In this document: one piece after another, positions 33,900 to 42,063 of the stretch
Position numbering within the stretch: the first letter of the stretch is position 1
How the letters are laid out: each line of letters begins with the position of its first letter
Assembly: GCF_050871315.1 (NCBI RefSeq)
Contig: NZ_JBJLRE010000013.1
Length of the DNA: 64,000 nt
Origin: Kineococcus gynurae
GTDB taxonomy: Bacteria; Actinomycetota; Actinomycetes; Actinomycetales; Kineococcaceae
Strand: one strand, 5' to 3'
Notes under the pieces: generated by a model
The model's input: the letters and a program-made list of their open reading frames with translations, nothing else
Told to the model about the DNA's origin: nothing
The model's database searches: none
Translations under genes and position numbers: made by a program

Positions 33900-33925
33900 A
33901 GGATGCGACGGAGGAGGCAGGAACG

Positions 33926-34237
33926 ATGGCGACGACAGCCGGGACCCCGCCCGAGCACCGGGGCGCCGGGGCCGAGGCGTCGGGGCGGGTGGCCCTGCGC
34001 GCGGACGACCTGGTCTGGAACGAGGTCGACGGTCAGATCGTGGTGCTGGACACCACGCGCTCCACCTATCTCGCGATCACCGGGGCCGGGGTGAGCCTCT
34101 GGCCGCTGCTGGTCGCGGGGACCACGCGTCACGACCTGGTCGAGCACCTCCTTGCCGTCTACGCCGTGGACCGGGCGACGGCCGAGGCCGACGTCGCCGA
34201 GTTCCTCACCGACGCGGCCGGGCTGCTCCGGCCATGA
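33926..34237 (+). CDS. lasso-type RiPP recognition protein B1 (PqqD family)
   Basis: The 103-residue PqqD-like protein has VALRADDLVWNEVDGQIVVLD, then STYLAITGAGVSLWPLL and a helical end VAEFLTDAAGLL. In lasso pathways B1 binds the precursor leader at its YxxPxL motif and presents it to the B2 protease. The gene overlaps B2 by ATGA and has its own promoter and strong ribosome site. Confidence 0.9.
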   Translation: MATTAGTPPEHRGAGAEASGRVALRADDLVWNEVDGQIVVLDTTRSTYLAITGAGVSLWPLLVAGTTRHDLVEHLLAVYAVDRATAEADVAEFLTDAAGLLRP

Positions 34238-34731
34238 CCGTCCTCCCGCCCCAGCACCCGCCCCAGCACCCGCCCGAGCGGCTGGTCCGGGGTCGCCCCC
34301 GGCGTCGGAGCCGAGCACGGACCCGGTGGACCCGGTGGGCCCGGCGGTGGGTGGCGCGGCGGGCGCACCTGACCCCGTCCGCCCCCGTGGCCGCCTGGTG
34401 GGCCGACCGGGCGCTGCGCACGGTCCGCCGGGAGCTGCCGACCGGAGGGACCGCCGTGCGGGCCCCCGCTCCCCCGCCCGGCCTGCCCGAGAGCGCCCTG
34501 GTGACCGTCGAGGCCGTGCTGCGCCGGCGGCGGGCGACCTGCCTGCAGCGCTGCCTGGTCGTGCAGGCCTGGCTGGGCGCGCACGGCCGGGACCACGACG
34601 TGGTCGTCGCCGTCCACGCCCGGGACGGTTTCGGGGCGCACGCCTGGCTGGCCGACCACGACGAGGACCAGAGCTCGTCCTGGCAGGAACTCACCCGGCT
34701 CCCCGCCCGCGCGCCCCGGGTGCGACCGTGA
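34234..34731 (+). CDS. lasso-type RiPP leader peptidase B2 (transglutaminase-like)
   Basis: The 165-residue protein has a basic, Pro-rich N-terminus. A catalytic domain follows, with the nucleophile region RRRRATCLQRCLVVQAWLG and the His segment GAHAWLADHDED, matching the Cys-His-Asp triad of B2 proteins. B2 removes the precursor leader at the position after a conserved Thr. The start overlaps B1 and the stop overlaps the cyclase gene (GTGA). Confidence 0.88.
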   Translation: MTVLPPQHPPQHPPERLVRGRPRRRSRARTRWTRWARRWVARRAHLTPSAPVAAWWADRALRTVRRELPTGGTAVRAPAPPPGLPESALVTVEAVLRRRRATCLQRCLVVQAWLGAHGRDHDVVVAVHARDGFGAHAWLADHDEDQSSSWQELTRLPARAPRVRP

Positions 34732-35921
34732 CCGGGCCGGTGCTGCGTCCGCTGGAGGTGGCGTGGACGGTCCCCTTCGGCCCGGCCGAGGGCGTCGACC
34801 CGTTGCCCCGGGGGCGCACCGGGTTGCGGCGGGCCTTCGAGGACGTCGTGCGTCCGGCGCTGGAGCGCGGACCGTGCGTCGTCAGCTTCTCGGGCGGTCG
34901 CGACTCCTCGGTCGTCCTGGCCCTGGCCGCGCACGTGGCCCGTCGCGAGGGCCTCCCCCTGCCGATCCCCCTCACCCACCGCTTCCCGGGGTTGCCCGAG
35001 AGCGCCGAGGACGCCGAGCAGGAGCTCGTCGTGCGTCACCTCGGCCTGACCGACTGGTCCCGCCCGACCTGGGACGCGGAGTTCGACCTCACCGGGCCGC
35101 TGGCCCGTACCGTCCTGGCGCGCCACGGGGTGCTGCCCCCGTTCAACCTGCACTTCCACGAGCCCGTCGTCGAGGCCGCCGCGGGGGGTTCCGTGCTCAC
35201 CGGGGTGGGGGGCGACGAGCTGTTCGTCCCGGTCCGTCGCTCCGTCCCGGCCCGCGTCGCCGCCGGGCGCAGGGCGCTGCGCGTCGGCGAGGTCCCGGCC
35301 CTGCTGGCCTCGATCGCGACCCCGGACCCGGTGCGGGCCGTGAAGATCGCCGCGACGCTGCCGGTGGGCTACCCCTGGTTGACCCCGGAGGGCGCCCGGT
35401 CGCTGCGCCGGGCGCTGGCCCGGGAGGCGGCCGCGGAACCACTGAGCTGGTCCCGGTCGGTGCGCACCCGGATCTGGCCCGGGCGTCGCCTGCAGCTGCA
35501 CCGGGGCGCGTTGACGGCGCTGGGCCGGGCCCACGACGTCATGGTCGAGAACCCGTTCTGCGCGGGCCCGGTGCTGGCCGCCGCCGCGGGCGACCTCGGC
35601 GCGGCCGGGCCCCGCTCGCGGGCCCGCGAGCTCGACGCCCTCGTCGGGGACCTGCTGCCCCCGGCCGTGCTGCACCGGACCGGCAAGGCCACGTTCGACG
35701 GGGCCTTCTGGACGGGGGCGGCCCGGGAGTTCGTGGAGGGCTGGGACGGTCGCCTGCCCGCCGAGTTCGACGGGATCGTCGACCCGGAGGCGCTGCACCG
35801 GGAGTGGGCTCGCCCGCGCCCCGACGCCCACTCCTTCGCCCTGCTGCAGACCGTCCTGCTGCGCACCCTGGCGGTCACGCCCCCGGCACCCGGGCCCGGA
35901 GGGCGCCCAGCAGGTCGGTGA
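34728..35921 (+). CDS. asparagine-synthetase-like macrolactam cyclase (lasso C), short form
   Basis: The 397-residue protein has the ATP-pyrophosphatase loop SFSGGRDSSVVLALA (residues 53-67), and GVGGDELFVPV and KATFDGAFW segments of the synthetase domain. Lasso cyclases activate a side-chain carboxylate with ATP and close the ring with the new N-terminus. Known ones, such as McjC, are about 500-600 residues and carry an N-terminal glutaminase-like domain. Here only about 50 residues precede the PP-loop, so that domain is missing. It overlaps B2 at the start, and its end overlaps the convergent kinase gene by 47 bp. Confidence 0.82.
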   Translation: MTGPVLRPLEVAWTVPFGPAEGVDPLPRGRTGLRRAFEDVVRPALERGPCVVSFSGGRDSSVVLALAAHVARREGLPLPIPLTHRFPGLPESAEDAEQELVVRHLGLTDWSRPTWDAEFDLTGPLARTVLARHGVLPPFNLHFHEPVVEAAAGGSVLTGVGGDELFVPVRRSVPARVAAGRRALRVGEVPALLASIATPDPVRAVKIAATLPVGYPWLTPEGARSLRRALAREAAAEPLSWSRSVRTRIWPGRRLQLHRGALTALGRAHDVMVENPFCAGPVLAAAAGDLGAAGPRSRARELDALVGDLLPPAVLHRTGKATFDGAFWTGAAREFVEGWDGRLPAEFDGIVDPEALHREWARPRPDAHSFALLQTVLLRTLAVTPPAPGPGGRPAGR

Positions 35922-36849
35922 CGGCGGCGGGCAGGGCCGTGAAGTCGCGCGGGCGGCGCCAGCGGAGGAAGGGCAGGGCCAGCAGCCGCAGCAGGGCCCC
36001 CGGGTCGGCCGGGGCGACCCGCAGGGCCAGGGCCCCGGCCAGCAGGGCCAGCCGTTCGGGCACGGGGACGTCCTCCACGGCCGGCTCCCCCCAGACCGGC
36101 TCGACGACCGCGGCGAGGTGCAACCGGGCCGGCAGCTCCCCGTCCCCCGCCGCCACCCGCCACCGCTCCCGCCGACCGACCACCCCGAGCGCTTCACCGA
36201 CCTCGAAGTGCCCGGCCGCCCCGGCGCGCAGGTCGACGCAGCCCGGTCCCGGCCAGACCCGGTGCCCGTGCGGGTCGAGCACGAGGACGTCGTCGGTGAC
36301 GAGCGGGCACCCCGCCTGCCGCAGCGCCCAGGTCGTGGTGCTCTTGCCCGCGTCGCGGGCGCCCAGGACGGCCACCACCGCGCCCGTCGACCCCACCGAG
36401 AGCAGGACCGCACCCGCGTGCAGGGCCAGTCGCCCCTGCCAGTGCGCGACGACGACCGCGGTCGAGGCGAGGTAGGGGTGGACGACCTCGGCGTCCCTCA
36501 CCGGGCGCGGCGTCCACAGCGTCGTGGTGGCCGAGCGCCGGTCCACGACGGCCCACCCCCCGTCGGCGAGCGGGTGCCGGGCCTGCTCGGGCCCGACCAC
36601 ATCCTCCGCCCCGTCCTCCGCGTCGTCCAGATCCGGGTCCGGAGCCGGGTCGAGCACGCGGCGGACGGTCCAGGCCGTCTCGTCGCCCACGGGTGCCCCC
36701 AGCAGGTGGGCCGCGCCGGGGACGTCGCCCAGGCGCAGGCCGTACGCCGCCCCCACGCCGGGGATGCCGGCGGGAACGTCGGCGGGGACGCCAGCGGGCA
36801 TGGCGCCGAGGACGACGGCGTCCGGGTCGTGGGCCACGGCCCATCTCAC
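35875..36849 (-). CDS. HPr-kinase-like protein, probable RiPP precursor kinase
   Basis: The protein (324 residues from GTG 36849) has LHAGAVLLSV (H about 144), a Walker A VLGARDAGKSTTTWAL (about 161-176) and the acidic ATDD-like LVTDDVLVLD, as in HprK C-terminal domains. In kinase-bearing lasso clusters, such as that of paeninodin, this protein phosphorylates the C-terminal Ser of the precursor. The precursor here also ends in Ser. The gene is opposite to B1-B2-C and divergent from the precursor, with a palindromic repeat between them. The open frame runs further upstream through the repeat, so the start is uncertain. Confidence 0.8.
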   Translation of the reverse strand: MRWAVAHDPDAVVLGAMPAGVPADVPAGIPGVGAAYGLRLGDVPGAAHLLGAPVGDETAWTVRRVLDPAPDPDLDDAEDGAEDVVGPEQARHPLADGGWAVVDRRSATTTLWTPRPVRDAEVVHPYLASTAVVVAHWQGRLALHAGAVLLSVGSTGAVVAVLGARDAGKSTTTWALRQAGCPLVTDDVLVLDPHGHRVWPGPGCVDLRAGAAGHFEVGEALGVVGRRERWRVAAGDGELPARLHLAAVVEPVWGEPAVEDVPVPERLALLAGALALRVAPADPGALLRLLALPFLRWRRPRDFTALPAAVTDLLGALRARVPGA

Positions 36850-36888
36850 CACCGGCCCCCCCACCCTCCCCACCCCCGCCCCCACCTC

Positions 36889-36952
36889 TCCCGTGATCAA
36901 GGAATTCGTGGGCCACCGCGAACCCGGATGATCGGATTCCTTGATCACGGGA
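36889..36952. repeat. interspersed palindrome, copy 3
   Basis: Perfect 17-bp arms (36889-36905 and 36936-36952, core TCCCGTGATCAAGGAAT) enclose a 30-nt loop. The C-rich left and G-rich right flanks can lengthen the stem. It lies between the kinase gene and the divergent precursor gene, so it is not simply a terminator. Confidence 0.9.
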
Positions 36953-37051
36953 GGGGGTGGGAGGGGTGGTGAAGGCGGGTTCTGGGAAAGGCCGCCACTC
37001 AGAGCAATCTGACGTAGTCTTTCCGTCACGACGACTCACCGTGGAGGCATC

Positions 37052-37189
37052 ATGTCCGCTCCGTACGAAAAGCCCCGTGTCACCGTGCTCGGCTCCTTCG
37101 GTGAGCTGACGCTCGCCACCCCGAAGGACCTCGGAAGCCCCAACGACGGGTTCTCCTTCCGCGGCCAGGACCTCTTCACCGTCTCCTGA
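37052..37189 (+). CDS. lasso-type RiPP precursor peptide
   Basis: The 45-residue peptide has the leader pattern YxxPxL-x3-G-x5-T: Y5, P8, V10, G14 and T20 (YEKPRVTVLGSFGELT). The rest is LATPKDLGSPNDGFSFRGQD followed by LFTVS. If T20 is the -2 Thr, the core begins at A22 and has no Asp/Glu at ring positions 7-9. If T23 serves instead, K25 would be residue 1 and D32 residue 8, giving a normal ring. The C-terminal Ser suits the neighbouring kinase. GGAGG precedes the ATG, and TAGTCT at 37015 is a -10 candidate. The gene is too short for routine gene finders. Confidence 0.82.
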   Translation: MSAPYEKPRVTVLGSFGELTLATPKDLGSPNDGFSFRGQDLFTVS

Positions 37190-37231
37190 GCCCGACCGCC
37201 TGACCTCGCGGTCCCACCAGCGGCACCGTCC

Positions 37232-38449
37232 ATGATCAGCACCGGTACGGCGACCGGCGTCGACGCGCCCGGCGTCGTCTCCGTCGTGGACGGTCCCCGC
37301 GCGACGCCCGCCCGGCGGCGCGCGGGGGCCCTCCTCGTCGATCTCCTCGCCGCCCGCCCCGGGCCGGACGGGACCAGCCGGACGACCGGCCGGTGCCCGG
37401 TCGTCCCCCGCGACGTCGAGCCCGAGGAGTTCCGCCGACTCCTGCAGGCCCACCGCGTCGGCCCCACCGTGCACGGCCGGCTCCTCGGGCGCGACGGGAG
37501 CGGGGACGCCCCCGAGGACGCCGACGCCTGGGCGGCCCTGCGCGCCGCGGCCGCGACCACCCTCCTGCCGCACACCGCCCGCCGGCTCGCGGTCACCGCC
37601 GACCTGCGCCTGCTCGCCCGCACGCTGCAGCACGAGGACTGCCGCTGGGCCGTCGTCAAGGGCCCCGTCACGGCGCTGCGCTACCCCGACCCCGCCCATC
37701 GCGAGTTCCACGACCTCGACGTCCTGGTCGACGGTCGCGACCTGGGCCCGGCGCTGCGGTCCCTGGAGGCGGCGGGGGCCCGGATCCTCGAGGACGACTT
37801 CTCGGCGGTCCTCTCCCGCGGTCAGGGCGAGATCGCCCTGCTCCTGCCGCAGGGCACCTTCCTCGACCTGCACTGGCACCTGGTCAACCGGCCCGAACGA
37901 CGCGACGCCTTCGCCCTCGACGTCACCGGCATCATCGCCCGCCGCCGGGAGGCCGAGGTCCTCGGGACGCGCTGCCCCGTGCTGGACCCGGTCGACGAGC
38001 TGCACCACCTCGCGCTGCACATGACCCTGGCGGGCGGGTGGCGGCTGCTCTGGTCGCACGACCTCACCGTCGTGCTGGCGCAGACGCCCCGGCACGACCT
38101 CGACGTCCTGCGCCGCCGCGCCCGCTCCGCGGGGACGGCGCTCGCGGTCGCGGTCGCACTGACCCGGGCCCGCGACGTGCTCGGCGCCCCCGTGGAGGAG
38201 ACGCTGCTGCGCGACCTCGCGGCGGCGGGACCGCTCTGGTGGGCGGGCTCGCGACTGCTGACCCGGACCCGTCCGCCGCAGGAGCTGCTGGGACCGGAGG
38301 GCTCGGGCCGCTTCGTCATCGCCTCCACCCGGCGCAGCACCGCCGCCAGCCTGGCCGCGCTGCTCACCGCCCGCCGGGCCCCCCGCCGCGGGGACGGCAG
38401 CACGGGGCGGCAGGGCTACCTCGACCTGGCGGCCGCCAGCTCGGCGTAG
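37232..38449 (+). CDS. nucleotidyltransferase family protein of the RiPP cluster
   Basis: The 405-residue protein belongs to the nucleotidyltransferase family seen with kinase-bearing lasso clusters. It has CRWAVVKGPVTALRYPDPAH, and the Asp pair in REFHDLDVLVDGRDL corresponds to the catalytic DxD of polymerase-beta-type transferases. Further blocks are TFLDLHWHLVN and ELHHLALHMTLAGGWRLLW. It may nucleotidylate or otherwise modify the phosphorylated peptide; that step is not established. The start is 42 bp after the precursor stop and has no strong ribosome site, so it is probably co-transcribed. Its end overlaps a convergent glycosyltransferase. Confidence 0.75.
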   Translation: MISTGTATGVDAPGVVSVVDGPRATPARRRAGALLVDLLAARPGPDGTSRTTGRCPVVPRDVEPEEFRRLLQAHRVGPTVHGRLLGRDGSGDAPEDADAWAALRAAAATTLLPHTARRLAVTADLRLLARTLQHEDCRWAVVKGPVTALRYPDPAHREFHDLDVLVDGRDLGPALRSLEAAGARILEDDFSAVLSRGQGEIALLLPQGTFLDLHWHLVNRPERRDAFALDVTGIIARRREAEVLGTRCPVLDPVDELHHLALHMTLAGGWRLLWSHDLTVVLAQTPRHDLDVLRRRARSAGTALAVAVALTRARDVLGAPVEETLLRDLAAAGPLWWAGSRLLTRTRPPQELLGPEGSGRFVIASTRRSTAASLAALLTARRAPRRGDGSTGRQGYLDLAAASSA

Positions 38450-39483
38450 AACCCGCGGTGCTCGGCGGCGATCCGCGACCAGTCGTGGTCGTGCAGGTCC
38501 GGGGCACCCGTCGCCGGGGGTTCGGCCAGCGCGGCCCGCAGCGTGCCCGCCCCGAGCGGTCCGTCGAACAGGCGCAACCACGCCTCCCCGACCTCGGCGG
38601 CGGTCTCGGCGAACACGTCGGTCCGCGGGGCGAGCACCCGCCGGCCCGCGGACAGGCAGAGCAGCAGCGAACCGGAGTTGAAGACCGAGGCGAAGGGCAG
38701 GACGACGAGGTCGGCCGCGGCCAGCACGGCGTCGAGCTGCTCCTGCGGGACCCGGCGCAGGACGGGCCGGAAACGCGGGTCGGCCGCGGCCGCCGCCTCC
38801 AGCCGTCCGCGCAACCCGGGGTCCTCGCACCCGCCGGCGACGACGAGGCGGGCGTCGGGGTCGGGCAGCTCGGCGAAGGCCCGGACCAGCTCCTCGACGC
38901 CCTTGTAGGGCTTCACCCGTCCGACCATGGCCAGCACCGGACCGGGGGTGTCCAGATCGAGGTCGCGCCGGGCCGCGGCCCGGTCGGGCCGGGTGGTCAC
39001 CGAGTGGTAGTCGCCGTGGTGGACGACGATCGACCGGGCCCGCCGCAGCGCCGGGAACTCCGCCCGCGCGGCCGCGACCCCCGTGCGCGACAGGGAGATC
39101 CAGCCGTCGACCAGGCGAGGGAACGTGGCCCAGAGGAGCTTCTGCAAGCCGGGGCGGGCCCCGTCGTGGGCGCGCAGGTTGTGCACCGTCCACACCACGG
39201 GGACCCCGCGCACGCGGGCCAGGAGCACCTGGGCCGCCAGCCGTCCGAACCGCTTCAGCATGCGGCCGGTGTCGGGGTCGTGCAGCGGCATCTCGGGCCA
39301 GTGCACGTGCAGGACGCTGCCGCGGCGCAGCCGCCGCAACGACACCCCGCGCACCGTCGACCCGGCCTCGCGCAGGGCCCCCGCGAGCAGCGACTGGTAC
39401 GGGTTGACCGAGTCCCGGGCCGGGTCGGGGAACATGAGGACCGTCGGCGGGCTGGTCCGATCGGTCGTGGGACGGTCGCTCAC
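38416..39483 (-). CDS. glycosyltransferase family 4
   Basis: The 355-residue protein contains LHVHWPEMPLHDP and VPVVWTVHNLRAHDGAR in the acceptor domain. The donor domain has VLAMVGRVKPYKGVEELVRAF, RLVVAGGCEDPGL, and AADLVVLPFASVFNSGSLLL with the terminal Glu of E-x7-E replaced. The HNLRAH block is typical of GT4 enzymes in exopolysaccharide loci. The 3' end overlaps the nucleotidyltransferase gene by 34 bp. Confidence 0.83.
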   Translation of the reverse strand: MSDRPTTDRTSPPTVLMFPDPARDSVNPYQSLLAGALREAGSTVRGVSLRRLRRGSVLHVHWPEMPLHDPDTGRMLKRFGRLAAQVLLARVRGVPVVWTVHNLRAHDGARPGLQKLLWATFPRLVDGWISLSRTGVAAARAEFPALRRARSIVVHHGDYHSVTTRPDRAAARRDLDLDTPGPVLAMVGRVKPYKGVEELVRAFAELPDPDARLVVAGGCEDPGLRGRLEAAAAADPRFRPVLRRVPQEQLDAVLAAADLVVLPFASVFNSGSLLLCLSAGRRVLAPRTDVFAETAAEVGEAWLRLFDGPLGAGTLRAALAEPPATGAPDLHDHDWSRIAAEHRGFYAELAAARSR

Positions 39484-39655
39484 GCGGACATCTCAGCACA
39501 CGGACGGCGCAGTGCGTCACATTCTTGGCACAGACCGCCACGGTCCGTAGGGTGGGCTCGCACAATGCTGGGGTTGTGCGCGGGAGCGCACCTGCCCTTC
39601 CGCACAGCCTCGTCCTGTGGGAGGACCCGAGCGTGACGACCGGATCGATCGTCCG

Positions 39656-41170
39656 ATGAGCGACGACGTCACCCCCGCCGGGGCCTCGCTGCGGGGACGG
39701 GCCGCCACCGGCGTGCTGTGGACCGCGCTGCAGACGTGGTCGGTCCGCGCGACCACCGCCCTGGCCTTCATCGTCATCAGTCGCCAGCTGCAGCCCGCCG
39801 AGTTCGGGCTGGTCGCCCTGGCCATGGCCGTGATCGCGGTCCTGACCCTGCTGTCCGACACGGGCATGGCGACCTACCTGATCCGCACCCGCGAGATCGA
39901 CGAGCGCGTCCGCAGCACGGCCTTCTTCACCAGCATGCTGTTCGCCTTCGTGCTGGCCGGACTGCTGCTGCTGCTCGCCCACCCCGTCTCGGGCCTCTTC
40001 GGCGAGGACGACCTCGCCCCGGTCCTGCAGGTGCTCAGCATCACCCTGGTGATCACCGGCCTGACCAGCGTCCCCTCGGCCCTCCTCAAGCGCCGGATGG
40101 AGTTCCGGGCGATCGCGGTCCGCACCACGTCGGCCACCCTGGTCGGCTCGGTCGTCGCGATCACCCTGGCCCTGCTCGGGGCCGGCGCCTGGGCCCTGGT
40201 CGTCCAGGCGATCGTGCGCGCCGTCGTCGCCCTGGCCCTGACCTGGGCCGCGGTCCGCTGGCGGCCCCACCTGGTCTTCGACCGGCACGCGGCCCGGGAG
40301 ATGCTGACCTTCGGCTCGAAGCTGCTCAGCATCGACCTGCTGATCCAGGTCCGCGACCGCGGTGAGGAGTTCATCCTCGCCGCCGTCGCCGGGGCCACCA
40401 CGCTGGGCTTCTGGTCGGTCGCCACCCGCCTCATCAAGATCGTGCAGGAGACCGGCTCCTCGGTCGTCAACCAGGTCGCGACCCCCGCGTTCGCCAAGCT
40501 CCAGGACGACCGGACGCGGCTCTACCGGGCCTACGAGACGGCCCTGTTCTCGGCGGGCGCGGTCATGTTCCCGGCCATGCTGTTCCTGGCCGTCACCAGC
40601 AAGGACCTCGTCCCGTTCCTGCTCGGGCAGCAGTGGGCGACCACGGCCGCGGTCGCCCAGGTCACCTCGCTGACCGCCGCGCTGGCGGTCTTCAGCTACT
40701 TCGACCGCAGCGTGTTCGTCGCGGTGGGCAAGCTGCGGCCGGAGATCTTCCTGGTGTCCACCATCGTCGCCACCCACGTCGTGGTCACGCTGCTGGCCGC
40801 CCCGCACGGGCTGCTGGTGCTGGCCGTGGCGCTGGGGATCCGGGCCGCGGTCACCTTCCCGTTGCGCCAGGTCGTCCTGCACAAGACCGTCGGGGTGCCC
40901 TACCGCTGCCTGCTCAAGGCCTTCCGGGTGCTGCTGGCCGCGATCGTCATGGCCGGCGCCTGCTGGGGGGTCATGCACCTCCTGCCCGACGCGCCGCAGT
41001 GGGGCCGCCTGCTCGCCGCCGCCGGGGCCGCCGCCGTCGTCTACCCCGCCGCGCTGCTGCTGACCGCCCGGCCGGTGGCCGCGGAACTCCTGGCCGACCT
41101 CCGCCGCCTGCTCGCCGGTCGCCGGGCCAGGCGGGTCGTCACGGTCCCCGCCGAGGAGACGCATGTCTGA
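39656..41170 (+). CDS. lipid-linked oligosaccharide flippase (MOP superfamily, Wzx-like)
   Basis: The 504-residue membrane protein has about 12-14 hydrophobic helices. It begins LRGRAATGVLWTALQTWSVR, then FGLVALAMAVIAVLTLLSDTGM, with ALLKRRMEFRAIAVR in the mid loop. These are typical of the WzxC-type polysaccharide flippase group. It would move undecaprenyl-linked repeat units across the membrane. Its 3' end overlaps the next glycosyltransferase by 8 bp. A CACAAT -10-like box lies about 85 bp upstream. Confidence 0.88.
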   Translation: MSDDVTPAGASLRGRAATGVLWTALQTWSVRATTALAFIVISRQLQPAEFGLVALAMAVIAVLTLLSDTGMATYLIRTREIDERVRSTAFFTSMLFAFVLAGLLLLLAHPVSGLFGEDDLAPVLQVLSITLVITGLTSVPSALLKRRMEFRAIAVRTTSATLVGSVVAITLALLGAGAWALVVQAIVRAVVALALTWAAVRWRPHLVFDRHAAREMLTFGSKLLSIDLLIQVRDRGEEFILAAVAGATTLGFWSVATRLIKIVQETGSSVVNQVATPAFAKLQDDRTRLYRAYETALFSAGAVMFPAMLFLAVTSKDLVPFLLGQQWATTAAVAQVTSLTAALAVFSYFDRSVFVAVGKLRPEIFLVSTIVATHVVVTLLAAPHGLLVLAVALGIRAAVTFPLRQVVLHKTVGVPYRCLLKAFRVLLAAIVMAGACWGVMHLLPDAPQWGRLLAAAGAAAVVYPAALLLTARPVAAELLADLRRLLAGRRARRVVTVPAEETHV

Positions 41171-42035
41171 GCCCGACGTCTCCGTCGTCATCCCCTGCCG
41201 CGACGTGGTCGACGTCGTCGAGGACCAGTTGCGCGCCCTGCAGGCGCAGGACTTCCCCGGCCGTTTCGAGGTCGTCCTCAGCGACAACGGCAGCCGCGAC
41301 GGTCTGGCCGACCACGTCGAGGCGTGGGCCCGGGAGTTCGGGCTCGACCTGCGCCGGGTCGACTCCTCCGCCGTGGGCGGGGTCTCCCACGCCCGCAACG
41401 TGGGCCTGCGGGCCGCCCGGGCCCCCGTCGTCGCGATCTGCGACGCCGACGACCTGGTCGTCCCCGGATGGCTGCGGGCCCTGGCCGAGGCCGCCCGCGG
41501 GGCCGAGCTGGTCGGGGGCGTCATGGACGTCATCAGCCTGAACGACGAGGTCCGGCGCGCCTGGCGGCCGGGTCCCCCGGCGGACGGGTTGCCGCAGAAG
41601 TTCGGGTTCCTGCCGTACGCGATGGGGTGCAACCTGGCCGTGCACCGCGACGTCGCCCTGGGGCTCGGCGGCTGGGACGAGACCTACGTCGCGGGCGGCG
41701 ACGACGTGGACTTCGCCTGGCGTCTGCAGCTCGCCGGGCACCGGCTCGCGGTCGCCACCGACGCCGTCGTGCAGTACCGCTACCGCACCGACCTGCCCGG
41801 GACGGCCCGGCAGTTCCGGGCCTACGCCCGCTGCGAGGACCGGTTGCTGCGGCAGTTCGCCCCCGCCGGCGCCCGACCGGAGAAACCCTCCCGGTTCCGC
41901 CGCGACCTCAGCTGGCTGGTCCGCAACGTGCGCGACGTCCGCGGTGACGAGGCCGCGCGCGGACGCTGGGTCTGCCGGTTCGCGACCTTCCGCGGCCGTA
42001 CCGCCGGGAACCTGCGCGGGGCCCTCGGCCGCTGA
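41163..42035 (+). CDS. glycosyltransferase family 2
   Basis: The 290-residue GT-A protein opens DVSVVIPCRDVVDVVEDQL and has VVLSDNGSRDG, VSHARNVGLRAARAPVVAIC and the metal-binding DADD. GGWDETYVAGGDDVDFAWRL is the GGxD/ED-type acceptor region. It is translationally coupled to the flippase, so it probably builds the same repeat unit. Confidence 0.88.
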   Translation: MSEPDVSVVIPCRDVVDVVEDQLRALQAQDFPGRFEVVLSDNGSRDGLADHVEAWAREFGLDLRRVDSSAVGGVSHARNVGLRAARAPVVAICDADDLVVPGWLRALAEAARGAELVGGVMDVISLNDEVRRAWRPGPPADGLPQKFGFLPYAMGCNLAVHRDVALGLGGWDETYVAGGDDVDFAWRLQLAGHRLAVATDAVVQYRYRTDLPGTARQFRAYARCEDRLLRQFAPAGARPEKPSRFRRDLSWLVRNVRDVRGDEAARGRWVCRFATFRGRTAGNLRGALGR

Positions 42036-42063
42036 CCGTCTCCCGGCGGCCTGCCCCCGCGGG

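Noticed and set aside
34152..34727. Extending the cyclase upstream to recover a glutaminase-like domain
   Set aside because: The upstream in-frame sequence overlaps B2 in another phase and translates to Pro/Arg/Ala-rich noise; GTG 34728 with its GTGA overlap is the sound start.
36194..41632. Very long open frame (about 1,800 codons) on the minus strand across the RiPP and flippase region
   Set aside because: It runs antisense to several well-supported genes, and its translation is Arg/Gly/Pro-rich and resembles no protein. At this G+C content stop codons are rare, so long shadow frames are expected.
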